64,000 nucleotides of DNA from Streptomyces sp. NBC_00190 (lineage in GTDB: Bacteria > Actinomycetota > Actinomycetes > Streptomycetales > Streptomycetaceae): positions 4,774,001 to 4,838,000 of the forward strand of contig NZ_CP108131.1 of assembly GCF_036203305.1 (NCBI RefSeq). The letters are read 5' to 3'. Position 1 is the first letter of the stretch. Each line of letters starts with the position of its first letter. The position numbers and the translations under genes are program-made. The notes under the pieces were generated by a model. The model did not search any database and was not told the DNA's origin. It saw nothing but the letters and a program-made list of their open reading frames with translations. Below are positions 8,007 to 17,812 of the stretch, piece by piece.

Positions 8007-8957
8007 ATGCAGCTAGTCCGACAAAAGGAAGATAAGACGCAACACGGTCACCGGTACGCGGCGGGTCCGCGCGGCCGGTTCGGGGTGGCCGTGGCCGCCC
8101 TGCTGGTAGCCGCCCTCGGCACGGCGTGCGGCTCCGGGCAGTCCGGCGCACCGGACAAGGCCGAGAAGACGAAGACCGCCAAGGGCGCGGAGGCGGGTGC
8201 GGCCGGCGCGCTCGGCGCGGCCGAGAAGGCCAAGGCGGCCCAGCAGGCGCGCATCGCCGCGGCGAAGAAGTGGGGGCTGGCCAAGACACCGCTGACGGCC
8301 CCGCCGGCGCCCAGGACGAAGCCGGAGATCACCACCCGCGACGGCTTCGAGGTGGAGGACCAGGAGGAGTACCCGCACGTCTTCACCACCGTCCCCACGG
8401 AGGACAAGGTCGTCTTCCTGACGATCGACGACGGCGCGGAGAAGGATCCCGAGTTCCTGAAGATGATGCAGGAGCTGAAGATCCCGTACACGGCCTTCCT
8501 CAGCGACTACATCGTTCGGGACAACTACCCGTACTTCAAGCAGATGCAGGCGGCCGGCGTCACCCTGAACAACCACACGCTCAACCACCGCTACATGCCC
8601 GGCCTGTCGTACGAGAAGCAGCGCGAGGAGATCTGCGGCCAGCAGGACACGATCCAGAAGGAGTTCGGCAAGCGGCCGACCCTCTTCCGGCCGCCGTACG
8701 GCAACTACAACCAGGACACGCTGCGCGCGGCGAAGTCCTGCGGCATCAAGGCGGTCCCGCTGTGGAACGCCGAGGCCTTCCCGAACCGGATGGACTACCG
8801 GGAGTGGGACCGCGATCTGCACCCCGGTGACATCATCCTCACGCATTTCCGGGGCAAGGAGGACTGGAAGGGCACGATGCCTGACATGATCCGTCATGTC
8901 ATGAAGACCGTCACGGCCAAGGGGTACGCCGTGGCTCGCCTGGAGGACTATCTGTGA
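8007..8957 (+). CDS. Polysaccharide deacetylase (NodB-type) lipoprotein 1
   Basis: A 316-residue secreted lipoprotein with a NodB-homology deacetylase domain that would remove acetyl groups from peptidoglycan or another envelope glycan. I start at ATG 8007; the basic n-region and hydrophobic core end in the lipobox ALGTAC. Lys/Ala-rich spacing then leads to FLTIDDGAEKD (motif 1, both Asp kept), HTLNHRY (motif 2 with the two metal His) and RPPYGNYN (motif 3), with LTHFRG near the end. The TIDDGAEKD form differs from the usual TFDDGP. The stop overlaps the start of a paralogue in a GTGA unit. Confidence 0.92.
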   Translation: MQLVRQKEDKTQHGHRYAAGPRGRFGVAVAALLVAALGTACGSGQSGAPDKAEKTKTAKGAEAGAAGALGAAEKAKAAQQARIAAAKKWGLAKTPLTAPPAPRTKPEITTRDGFEVEDQEEYPHVFTTVPTEDKVVFLTIDDGAEKDPEFLKMMQELKIPYTAFLSDYIVRDNYPYFKQMQAAGVTLNNHTLNHRYMPGLSYEKQREEICGQQDTIQKEFGKRPTLFRPPYGNYNQDTLRAAKSCGIKAVPLWNAEAFPNRMDYREWDRDLHPGDIILTHFRGKEDWKGTMPDMIRHVMKTVTAKGYAVARLEDYL

Positions 8958-9838
8958 AGCACGCGCGCCGGTTGGTAGCCGGAACGCTGGTGGCCGGCGC
9001 GCTCGCGCTGTCCCTGACGGGGTGCGGGGACAGCGCGGACACCACCGAACGGCTGGGGCCGAAGGCGAAGGAGACACCGGGTGCGCCCGGCGCGTCCGCG
9101 TCGCAGCCCGCGCCGTCGCCGACGGGCGGGGCGGGCGCGGCCTCGGACGAGGCGTACCGGAAGTGGGGCCTGAAGGGCCCCCTCGAATACGCCCCGAAGC
9201 CGGCCCGGAAGCCCGAGATACCGAAGGCGGCCCCGGGCAAGGTCCCGGTGGTCGACCGAATACCCGTCCCGGCCGGGGAGAAGGTCGTCTTCCTGACCTT
9301 CGACGACGGCGCGGAGAAGGACCCCGAGTTCCTGAAGATGGCGGCCGATCTGAAGCTGCCGATCAGCATGTTCCTGACGGACAGTGTGGCCTCGCCGGAC
9401 TACGGGCACTTCGAGAAGCTCCGTGACAACGGCTCGGCGAGCACGATAAACAACCACACGCTGACGCACCCGAACCTGCGGACCCTGTCCTACGCGGCGC
9501 AGAAGCACGAGATATGCGGCCAGCAGGAACGCCTGGAGAAGCGCTTCGGCCACCGCCCGCCGCTCTTCCGCCCGCCGTTCGGGAACTACAACGACGACAC
9601 CCTCCGGGCCGCCTCGGAGTGCGGAGTCTCGTCCCTGGTCCTGTGGCGGGTCTCGATGCAGATCAACAACTTCCAGTACGCCGAGGGCTCCGCCCTCAAA
9701 CCCGGTGACATCATCCTGGCCCACTTCCGCGGCCCGTCCGAGCTCAAGGGCACGACGGAGACCCAGATGACGACGCGGATGCTCCAGCGGATCCAGGAAC
9801 AGGGGTACCGGATAGGGCGCCTGGAGGACTACCTGTAG
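8954..9838 (+). CDS. Polysaccharide deacetylase (NodB-type) lipoprotein 2
   Basis: A tandem paralogue of the preceding gene, 294 residues, translationally coupled through GTGA. The signal sequence ends in LSLTGC, a lipobox. Catalytic landmarks are FLTFDDGAEKDPEF, HTLTHPN and RPPFGNYN, and the C-terminus IGRLEDYL matches VARLEDYL of its neighbour, so the pair arose by duplication. The mature N-terminus differs: Pro/Ala-rich rather than Lys/Ala-rich. Both would sit on the outer face of the membrane; different glycan substrates or alternative conditions are possible. Confidence 0.92.
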   Translation: MKHARRLVAGTLVAGALALSLTGCGDSADTTERLGPKAKETPGAPGASASQPAPSPTGGAGAASDEAYRKWGLKGPLEYAPKPARKPEIPKAAPGKVPVVDRIPVPAGEKVVFLTFDDGAEKDPEFLKMAADLKLPISMFLTDSVASPDYGHFEKLRDNGSASTINNHTLTHPNLRTLSYAAQKHEICGQQERLEKRFGHRPPLFRPPFGNYNDDTLRAASECGVSSLVLWRVSMQINNFQYAEGSALKPGDIILAHFRGPSELKGTTETQMTTRMLQRIQEQGYRIGRLEDYL

Positions 9839-9889
9839 GCGGCGGCCCTGGCGGAGCCGGCGGACCTGCGGACGCGGGGACTCCCGGCG

Positions 9890-11290
9890 TCATCCCGCCC
9901 TCGACACCACCGGGGTGATCGTCGTCTCCGCCGGGCCACGGGCGTCCGCCTCGCGTTGGCGTTCCGCGCTGTCGCTGATGCGCAGCAGCAGGGCGATCAT
10001 GATCCAGTTGGCCAGGAGGGACGAGCCGCCCTTGGCCAGGAACGGCAGCGCCTTGCCCGTCAGCGGGATCAGGCCCGTCACACCGCCCGCGACCACGAAG
10101 ACCTGCAGGGCCAGCGCCGAGGCGAGGCCGACCGCCAGCAGTTTGCCGAAGGGGTCGCGGGCGCCGAGCGCCATCCGCAGCCCCCGCTGCACGAGGAGGG
10201 CGTACAGGATCAGGACGGCCATCACCCCAGCCAGCCCGAGTTCCTCGCCGACCGTGGTGAGGATGAAGTCGCTGCGGCCGGCGAACTTGATCAGTTCCGG
10301 GTGGCCCATGCCGAGGCCGGTGCCCGAGATGCCGCCGGTGCCGAAGCTGAACAGCGCCTGGGCCGACTGGTCGGAGGTGACCCCCGGGGGAGGGCTCGGC
10401 GAGTAGACCGACAGCGGCTCCAGCCAGGCCGCCACGCGCGCCTTGACGTGCGGTTCCGTCGAACCCACCACGAAGGCGCCCAGCGACGCCATGAGCACGC
10501 CGCACACGATCCAGCTGGTGCGCTCGGTGGCGACGTAGAGCATCACCACGAACACCCCGAAGAAGATCAGCGAGGTGCCGAGGTCGCGTTCGAAGACCAG
10601 CACCAGCATCGAGACGATCCACACCGTCACGATGGGGCCGAGCTGGCGCATCGGCGGCAGCCGCATGCCCAGGAACCTGCGGCCCGTCAGCGCCAGGGAG
10701 TCGCGGTGGATGACCAGGTATCCCGCGAAGAAGATGGCGATCATGATCTTCACGAACTCGCCCGGCTGCAGCGAGAAGCCGAAGAGGATGATCCAGCGCT
10801 TCGCGCCGTAGGTGTCCGCGCCGAAGAACGCCGGAGCGATCAGCAGCACCAGTGCGACGGCCATCGTGATGTAGATGAACCGCTGCAGCAGCCGGTGGTC
10901 GCGCAGCAGCGCCAGCACCAGGATGCAGGCGGCGACGCCGACCACGGTCCACATCAGCTGCCCGGGCGCGTTGGCGTCCGAGCCGTACCGCTCGATGTAC
11001 CCCTGGTCGAGCCGGTGCAGCAGCACCAGTCCCAGCCCGGTCAGCAGCATGGCCAGCGGGAAGATCAGCGGATCCGCGTAGGCGCCGAAGCGGCGCACGC
11101 CCAGGTGACCCACCAGCGACAGCAGCGTCATGCTGATCGTGAAGCCGGTGAGGTTGGGCGGCAGCTCGCCGTTCATCGCGAAGCCCGCGGCGGCGTGGCC
11201 GAAGACGGCGATCGCGACGACGAAGACCAGGAGCAGCGCCTCGGTGCGGCGGCGTGCGCCCGCCGTCGTCAGGGGCCTCAGTCCACGCAC
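9890..11290 (-). CDS. FtsW/RodA/SpoVE-family cell-shape membrane protein
   Basis: A SEDS-family polytopic protein of 466 residues with about ten membrane segments. SEDS proteins polymerise lipid II glycan strands together with a class B PBP. Signature stretches are LQPGEFVKIM, VFERDLGTSLIFFG, GMGHPELIKFAGRSDFI and GEELGLAG; the Asp in FERDLG matches the catalytically essential loop Asp of RodA/FtsW. The ~30-residue C-terminal tail is hydrophilic. No PBP gene is adjacent, so I do not assign ftsW or rodA. The 5' end overlaps a possible small upstream ORF. It is probably one of several SEDS proteins in a sporulating actinomycete. Confidence 0.92.
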   Translation of the reverse strand: MRGLRPLTTAGARRRTEALLLVFVVAIAVFGHAAAGFAMNGELPPNLTGFTISMTLLSLVGHLGVRRFGAYADPLIFPLAMLLTGLGLVLLHRLDQGYIERYGSDANAPGQLMWTVVGVAACILVLALLRDHRLLQRFIYITMAVALVLLIAPAFFGADTYGAKRWIILFGFSLQPGEFVKIMIAIFFAGYLVIHRDSLALTGRRFLGMRLPPMRQLGPIVTVWIVSMLVLVFERDLGTSLIFFGVFVVMLYVATERTSWIVCGVLMASLGAFVVGSTEPHVKARVAAWLEPLSVYSPSPPPGVTSDQSAQALFSFGTGGISGTGLGMGHPELIKFAGRSDFILTTVGEELGLAGVMAVLILYALLVQRGLRMALGARDPFGKLLAVGLASALALQVFVVAGGVTGLIPLTGKALPFLAKGGSSLLANWIMIALLLRISDSAERQREADARGPAETTITPVVSRAG

Positions 11291-11442
11291 GGGATGCCGC
11301 CACCGTCCGCGGGGGCGGGGGAGGACGGCGGTGAGGACGGCGGCGGGGCCGCGTCCGGTGAGGAGGAAGCGGCGCCCGGCGAGCTCGGGCTCGCAGTGGC
11401 CTTGGGCCCGATCTGCTCGGCAATGAGGCGCTTTATCTTCAT
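11278..11442 (-). CDS. Possible small ORF coupled to the SEDS gene
   Basis: A 54-codon frame starting MKIKRLIAEQIGPK and ending in a Ser/Pro/Ala-rich tail. Its stop lies 13 bp inside the SEDS gene, the sort of overlap expected for an operon member. The first ~30 bases are unusually AT-rich for this genome. A GGGGAGG sequence lies upstream but about 20 bases from the ATG, too far for a normal ribosome binding site. The same frame is open further upstream, so this may be the tail of a decayed gene. Low confidence. Confidence 0.3.
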   Translation of the reverse strand: MKIKRLIAEQIGPKATASPSSPGAASSSPDAAPPPSSPPSSPAPADGGGIPCVD

Positions 11443-11443
11443 A

Positions 11444-11991
11444 TCATCTACGACGTTTATGTCCTCCCCGTGGTTCCTTCCGAAGCGTTCGGGGCGCGCG
11501 GGCGGGAGGACGGCCGAGCGGGAGTCCGCCCCGGGTCCGGCGCGCACCCCGCACAGGCCCGGGGCCTCCTTCGGGTCCCCGCTGGTCGCCACCGTCCGCC
11601 CGCCCGGAGGGTGGTGCGAGGTCGGGGGCGCGGGCGCGGCGGGCCAGGGCCCGGATGCGGGCGGCCAGGACCACGAAGGAGAACGGCTTGGTGAGGTAGT
11701 CGTCGGCGCCGGAGTCCAGGCCCTCGGCCTCGTCGTACTCACCGTCCCTGGCGGTGAGCATCAGCACCGGGGTGGTGTCGCTGTGGGCGCGCATGCGGGT
11801 GCAGATCTGACAGCCGCTCACGCCCGGCAGCATCACATCGAGGAGGACGACGTCATACGGGCCCCGGCCAGGGCGAGGTCCAGGCCGCGGTGGCCGTCGT
11901 GCGTGACCTCGACCGCGTGCCCGTCGGCGGACAGGCCGCGCCGCAGGGACTCGGCGAGGCCCTCTTCGTCTTCGACCACGAGGATGTGCAC
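11444..11991 (-). pseudogene. OmpR-type response regulator, frameshifted and truncated
   Basis: The receiver domain starts at a GTG at 11991 with HILVVEDEEGLAESLRRGL (acidic pocket) but runs into a stop at 11833. The sequence resumes in another frame from near 11862 with YDVVLLDVMLPGVSGCQI (phospho-acceptor Asp) and SGADDYLTKPFSF (conserved Lys). One missing C in a run of C on the coding strand at about 11859-11865 explains the switch. After the receiver no winged-helix DNA-binding domain can be read in any frame, so this is a decayed gene and not only a sequencing slip. No cognate histidine kinase gene is adjacent. Confidence 0.8.
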
Positions 11992-12108
11992 GCCCCCAAG
12001 CGTCACATACCAGACACAATGCCCCGGTGCGGGTGGTGATCCACAGGCGCTCCCGCCCGGGTTTCCGGGGCTCGGAGGCCTGATCCGCGCAACGCCCGGC
12101 GGCGAGAA

Positions 12109-12135
12109 TTGGCACTCCGCTTGACCGAGTGCTAA
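12109..12135. promoter_or_regulatory. CIRCE operator 1
   Basis: An inverted repeat TTGGCACTC-N9-GAGTGCTAA, one base off the consensus TTAGCACTC-N9-GAGTGCTAA. HrcA binds CIRCE and represses heat-shock chaperonin genes. The groES -35 hexamer TTGACC lies inside the spacer. Confidence 0.92.
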
Positions 12136-12150
12136 TCGCCGGAATAGTCT
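12121..12150 (+). promoter_or_regulatory. Housekeeping-type promoter of groES-groEL1
   Basis: TTGACC (12121-12126) and TAGTCT (12145-12150) with an 18-bp spacer fit a sigma-HrdB-type promoter. It is flanked and overlapped by the two CIRCE operators, so HrcA binding would block polymerase directly. Confidence 0.7.
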
Positions 12151-12155
12151 CGCAC

Positions 12156-12182
12156 CTGGCACTCGCCCCTGGTGAGTGCCAA
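12156..12182. promoter_or_regulatory. CIRCE operator 2
   Basis: A second inverted repeat, CTGGCACTC-N9-GAGTGCCAA, 20 bp after the first, at the expected transcription start region. The core GCACTC/GAGTGC is intact on both sides; outer bases deviate from consensus. Confidence 0.88.
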
Positions 12183-12278
12183 CACAGCGACAGGCAGGTC
12201 CGGCACCCGCGACGACGGATCGACCTGGTCGCCACCTCAGACAGTTAACCCCGGATCTCCGAAGGGGGAGGTCGGATC

Positions 12279-12587
12279 GTGACGACCGCCAGCTCCAAGG
12301 TTGCCATCAAGCCGCTTGAGGACCGCATCGTGGTCCAGCCGCTCGACGCCGAGCAGACCACGGCCTCCGGCCTGGTCATCCCGGACACCGCGAAGGAGAA
12401 GCCCCAGGAGGGCGTCGTCCTCGCGGTCGGCCCGGGCCGGTTCGAGGACGGCCAGCGTCTCCCGCTGGACGTCAGCGTCGGCGACATCGTGCTGTACAGC
12501 AAGTACGGCGGCACCGAAGTGAAGTACAGCGGCGAGGAGTACCTCGTCCTCTCGGCTCGCGACGTGCTCGCGATCGTCGAGAAGTAA
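12279..12587 (+). CDS. groES: Co-chaperonin GroES
   Basis: The 10-kDa lid of the GroEL folding chamber, 102 residues, normal length. A GTG start follows GGGGGAGG. The sequence [22 protein letters not shown] contains the N-terminal strand and the beginning of the mobile loop; [25 protein letters not shown] is the conserved C-terminal half. It is the first gene of the groES-groEL1 operon, with the promoter and two CIRCE sites 100-170 bp upstream, so it should be HrcA-repressed and heat-induced. Confidence 0.98.
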   Translation: MTTASSKVAIKPLEDRIVVQPLDAEQTTASGLVIPDTAKEKPQEGVVLAVGPGRFEDGQRLPLDVSVGDIVLYSKYGGTEVKYSGEEYLVLSARDVLAIVEK

Positions 12588-12714
12588 TTCGCTTCCAGTT
12601 TTGATTTGAGCTGCGCCCCTGGTCACCCTGCTGATGCCGGGCGGCGAGGGGCGTAGTTCGTTCTAGGCGGTGGAGGTCGCGGTGAGCGGCCGAGGATCGC
12701 AACGAGAGGACTGA

Positions 12715-14352
<1,638 letters not shown>

Positions 14353-14362
14353 TCACGCCCCG

Positions 14363-14416
14363 CACACCGGGAAGGCCCCGTTCCGCACCTGCGGAACGGG
14401 GCCTTCCCGTGTGTGT
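14363..14416 (+). terminator. Terminator hairpin after groEL1
   Basis: A long, nearly perfect GC-rich inverted repeat: an arm with CCGGGAAGGCCCCGTTCCGCA pairs with its complement across a tiny CC loop and extends into CACAC/GTGTG. No U-run follows, as is usual in Streptomyces. The convergent gene ends at 14422, so it probably serves both strands. Confidence 0.85.
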
Positions 14417-14421
14417 GGCGG

Positions 14422-15111
14422 CTACATGGCGCCCAGTTGGCGCATCATGCCCATGGCGTCGTAGTGCCACCAGCCTTCCTTGATCATTCCGTCCTGACAT
14501 CGGAAGACCGTCGTGCCGGTCATCGTGCAGGTCTTGCCGGTGGGGGCGATGCCCATGAACTCGCCCTTGTGCGTGCCCGTCCAGGTCCACAGCGTGGTGA
14601 CGTAGTCGTCCTGCGCCATCTGGGCGTCGCGCGTGAAGGAGAAGTCGAAGCCGCTCCGCCACATCTCCACGTCCTCGCGGATGCCCGCGGGCCCTATCTT
14701 GTCCTCGGCGTTGCTGATGTCGTGGTCGCGGTAGTCCGACGCGAAGATCTCCGGGATGACGGACATGTCGCCCTTCATCGCGATCTCGTCGTACATCCGG
14801 TTCACCAGCATCGTGTTGAGGTGTTCGTCCCGGACGACGTCCAGGTTGGTGAAGCTGGGCATCCCGTCACAGAGGGCCATCATCTCCTGGAACATCCTGT
14901 CCGTCTCCGGAAGATGAGAGTTCTTCATGGCCTCTTCGTACGAGGGGAATTCGACCACGTCCACGTAGTGGTTCTCGTTCTCGCGGTCCCTGCCCACAAT
15001 GCTGTGGGTGACAGTGCGCTTGCCCTGGCTCTGCGAGACGTACCGGTCGAGCAGCTGATCGAGGTCGTCCTGCCGACTGGTCTTGTAATCGATTATCTGT
15101 ACGAATGTCAT
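14422..15111 (-). CDS. Two-part protein: ABM-like N-domain plus SnoaL-like ester-cyclase domain
   Basis: A 229-residue protein. Residues ~1-95 (FVQIIDYKTSRQDDLDQLLD, NHYVDVVEFPSYEEAMKNS) look like a dimeric alpha/beta-barrel domain used by antibiotic monooxygenases and stress-response proteins. Residues ~100-229 (MLVNRMYDEIAMKGDMSVIPEIFASDYRDHD, then TWTGTHKGEFMGIAPTGK and DGMIKEGWWHYD) follow the SnoaL-like polyketide-cyclase/ester-cyclase pattern. The fusion suggests a small-molecule-binding or isomerising enzyme; the substrate is unknown. Start ATG 15111 follows GGGAGAC. Third positions near the 5' end are less GC-biased than in neighbours, a weak sign of acquisition. Confidence 0.8.
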   Translation of the reverse strand: MTFVQIIDYKTSRQDDLDQLLDRYVSQSQGKRTVTHSIVGRDRENENHYVDVVEFPSYEEAMKNSHLPETDRMFQEMMALCDGMPSFTNLDVVRDEHLNTMLVNRMYDEIAMKGDMSVIPEIFASDYRDHDISNAEDKIGPAGIREDVEMWRSGFDFSFTRDAQMAQDDYVTTLWTWTGTHKGEFMGIAPTGKTCTMTGTTVFRCQDGMIKEGWWHYDAMGMMRQLGAM

Positions 15112-15190
15112 GGCGGTCTCCCGGGCTTGGTGGACAAGTCCAGTTTAGGGAGATTTCACCCGGTTGGCCGGTTTACCGGCGAGTACTGGG

Positions 15191-15964
15191 TTACTGGGGG
15201 CCGTACTTGCGGCCCGTACGCGAGGACACGCCACCCAGCAGCCCGCGCGGCGTCAGCTTCACCACGCCCATCAGCGCCTTGTACCGCGGGTCCGGGATCG
15301 ACACCGTCTTGCCGCGCGCCAGGTCGTCCAGGGCGGCGGCCACCAGCTTGTCGGCGTCGAGCCACATCCAGCCGGGGATGTTGTCCGTGCCCATGCCGGC
15401 GCGCTGGTGGAACTCCGTCCGGACGAAGCCGGGGCACAGCGCCATCAGCCGCACCCCGGAGCCCGCCAGGTCCTTCGCCGCGCCCTGGGTGAACTGGACG
15501 ACCCACGCCTTGCTCGCCCCGTACGTACCGCGCGGGACGAAGGCGGCCACCGAGGCCACGTTGATCACGCCGCCGCGGCCGCGCGTGCGCATCGACGCGG
15601 TGGCCGCCGAGGTCAGCCGCAGGACCGCCTCGATGTGCACCTTCACCATGGTGAGCTCGTCGGCCATGGAGACCTCGAGGTAGCGGCCCTTGTTGCCGAA
15701 GCCGGCATTGTTGACGAGCAGGTCCACGGGGTGGGTGCGGTCGCCGAGGCGCTCCTCGACCGCCGCGATGCCCTCCTCGGTGGCCAGATCCGCGGCCAGC
15801 ACCTCGGCCTCGATGCCGTGCCGGTCGTGCAGCTCGGTGGCCTGCTCGCCCAGCCGCTTGGTGTCGCGCGCCACCAGCACCAGGTTGTGGCCCTGGGCGG
15901 CGAGCCGCCGGGCGAAGGCGGCGCCGATGCCCGCCGTGGATCCCGTAATCAACGCAGTCGTCAT
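15191..15964 (-). CDS. Short-chain dehydrogenase/reductase (SDR)
   Basis: A classical NAD(P)-dependent SDR, 257 residues. The nucleotide-binding motif is TGSTAGIGAAFA, followed by DLLVNNAG and the catalytic YGASKAW (Tyr-X3-Lys), with Ser in the INVASVAAF strand ahead of it. ARDTKRL after the second strand suggests an NADP preference. The oxidised substrate cannot be predicted. It sits in a minus-strand run with the MOSC gene upstream and the ester-cyclase-like gene downstream; the gaps of 31 and 79 bp allow co-transcription. Confidence 0.92.
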   Translation of the reverse strand: MTTALITGSTAGIGAAFARRLAAQGHNLVLVARDTKRLGEQATELHDRHGIEAEVLAADLATEEGIAAVEERLGDRTHPVDLLVNNAGFGNKGRYLEVSMADELTMVKVHIEAVLRLTSAATASMRTRGRGGVINVASVAAFVPRGTYGASKAWVVQFTQGAAKDLAGSGVRLMALCPGFVRTEFHQRAGMGTDNIPGWMWLDADKLVAAALDDLARGKTVSIPDPRYKALMGVVKLTPRGLLGGVSSRTGRKYGPQ

Positions 15965-15995
15965 AGGCGCAACCTAGCCGCCCCGGGTGTCGGTT

Positions 15996-16691
15996 CTACT
16001 TCGCCCCGGCTCCGGTCCCGTACTTCTCCACGTACCGGCGCACGGTCTCGTGACCTTCCGGTTCCATTGCCGCGCCCGCCGCCAGGGTGTGCGGCAGCAG
16101 CGCGCGCTCCGTGGTGAAGGCGCGGAACCAGAATTCCACCGTCACCTCGTGGTCCGCGCGGTGGACGACCTCGATGGCGTCGCCGGGGGAGACCGAGCCC
16201 TCCTCGATCACCCGCAGGTAGGCGCCCGGCCGCCCCGCCTGGGTGAACCGCCTGACCCAGCCGCTCTCGCCGAGGGCCCCCTGGAAGGTCCGGCACGGGA
16301 TGCGGGCCGAGGCGACTTCGAGGAGGAGGTCCGCGCCGACCCGCCAGCGGTCGCCGAGGCGCGCGGAGTTCAGGTCGATGCCGGAGGTGGTGAAGTTCTC
16401 GCCGAAGGTCCCGCCAGGCAGCTCGCGGCCCAGCTCGGCCTCCCAGTGGTCCAGGTCCTCGCGCGCGTACGCGTAGACGGCCTGGTGGTCGCCTCCGTGG
16501 TGGCGGCGGTCGCACACGGCGTCGCCCTCCACACCGCTGCCGAGGCCGGTGGCTCTCGGGCCCGGGGCGAAGACGCGGACCGGCCCGGGGACCGGGCGCT
16601 TGCCGTGGCCCGTCACCCCGCCCTCCGCGTCGGTGTAGTCGGCGGCTTCGGCACGGCCGAGGTTCACGGAGATCAGATGCATGGGAGCCAT
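15996..16691 (-). CDS. MOSC-domain protein (YiiM-like)
   Basis: A 231-residue MOSC-domain protein. MOSC domains carry or transfer sulfur or bind the molybdenum cofactor; YiiM-type members reduce N-hydroxylated compounds. Seen here: GGDHQAVYAYAREDLDHWE, GGTFGENFTTSGIDLN and RIPCRTFQGALGESGWVRRF, the last containing the conserved Cys. I start at ATG 16691; GTG 16697 and ATG 16682 are alternatives, and none has a clear ribosome binding site, so the mRNA may be nearly leaderless. It is divergent from the LysR gene, which could regulate it. Confidence 0.88.
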   Translation of the reverse strand: MAPMHLISVNLGRAEAADYTDAEGGVTGHGKRPVPGPVRVFAPGPRATGLGSGVEGDAVCDRRHHGGDHQAVYAYAREDLDHWEAELGRELPGGTFGENFTTSGIDLNSARLGDRWRVGADLLLEVASARIPCRTFQGALGESGWVRRFTQAGRPGAYLRVIEEGSVSPGDAIEVVHRADHEVTVEFWFRAFTTERALLPHTLAAGAAMEPEGHETVRRYVEKYGTGAGAK

Positions 16692-16771
16692 GCGCACACG
16701 CTAACCGAGCCCGCCCCAAAGGGGCGCGACGTTATTCACGCGACGGTCAAAGAAGGGCTTATGCTCAAAAG

Positions 16772-17680
16772 GTGATCGAGGCACGTCATCTCCGGGTTCT
16801 GCGCGCCGTCGCCGGGACCGGGTCCTTCTCCGCCGCCGCCCGCGAGCTCGGCTGCACCCAGCCCGCCGTCTCCCAGCAGATGAAGGCGCTGGAGCAGTCG
16901 GCCGGCACCCCGCTGCTCATCCGCACCGGCCGCGAGATGCGGCTGACCCAGGCCGGCGAGGCCCTGGTCCGGCATGCCGCGGGGATCCTGGCCGGGCTGA
17001 CCGCCGCCGAGGAGGAGGTCGCGGCCATCTCCGGGCTGCGCGCGGGCCGGGTCCGGCTGGTGTCCTTCCCCAGCGGCAGCTCCACGCTGGTGCCGACCGC
17101 GCTCGCCGCGATGCGCGCCGAGCACCCGGGCACCCGGATCTCCCTGGTCGAGGCCGAGCCGCCGCGCTCGGTGGAGATGCTGCGCGAGGGCGACTGCGAC
17201 CTGGCGCTGGCCTTCCGGTACGGCGGGGACGGTGACGGGCGGGGCTCCACGGCGGAGTGGGAGGACCTCGTGGTGCGCCCGCTGCTGACCGACCGGCTCG
17301 TCGGACTGGTCCCCGAGGGGCACCGGCTGGCCGGGTCGGAGCGCGTGGGCATGGCGGACCTGGCCGACGAGCCCTGGATCGCGGGCTGTCCGCGCTGCCG
17401 CCGCCATCTGGTGGAGGTGTGCGAGAGCGCGGGCTTCACCCCGCGGATCGACTTCGCGACCGACGACTACCCGGCGGTGGTCGGCCTGGTCGGCGCCGGG
17501 CTGGGCGTCGCGGTGCTGCCGGAGCTCGCGGTGGAGTCCGTACGGGCCAAGGGCGTGAGCACGGTGGCCGTGGAGCCGGCCGTCGAGCGCGAGGTCGTGG
17601 CGCTGACCCTGCCCGACCTGGCCAGGGTCCCGGCGGTGGCCGCGACCCTGGCCGAGCTGGAGCGGGCCGCCACGCGCTGA
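16772..17680 (+). CDS. LysR-family transcriptional regulator
   Basis: A 302-residue LTTR. Residues 1-60 form the winged helix (LRVLRAVAGTGSFSAAARELGCTQPAVSQQMKALEQ), followed by the linker helix and a periplasmic-binding-protein-like effector domain with LRAGRVRLVSFPSGSSTLVPTAL. It starts at a GTG. The MOSC gene is divergent 80 bp away, the usual position of an LTTR target. The Arg- and Cys-containing segment IAGCPRCRRHLVEVCE in the effector domain is unusual; three closely spaced Cys might sense metal or redox state. The effector is unknown. Confidence 0.92.
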   Translation: MIEARHLRVLRAVAGTGSFSAAARELGCTQPAVSQQMKALEQSAGTPLLIRTGREMRLTQAGEALVRHAAGILAGLTAAEEEVAAISGLRAGRVRLVSFPSGSSTLVPTALAAMRAEHPGTRISLVEAEPPRSVEMLREGDCDLALAFRYGGDGDGRGSTAEWEDLVVRPLLTDRLVGLVPEGHRLAGSERVGMADLADEPWIAGCPRCRRHLVEVCESAGFTPRIDFATDDYPAVVGLVGAGLGVAVLPELAVESVRAKGVSTVAVEPAVEREVVALTLPDLARVPAVAATLAELERAATR

Positions 17681-17812
17681 CCGCACCCGTGGCGTCGGGT
17701 ACGGCCGGACGGGTGACGCCGCGCGCAGGACTGCGACACGCCCGGCGAGGGCGGCGGCCGGAAGGATTTCGCGGACGCTGCAGCAACGTTCCTTCGGACG
17801 TTTGTACTCGGA

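Noticed and set aside
9956..12124. Long open frame (722 codons) on the plus strand over the SEDS gene and regulator remnant
   Set aside because: It is antisense to well-supported genes, has a very Arg/Gln/His-rich low-complexity product and no motif; typical of high-GC antisense frames.
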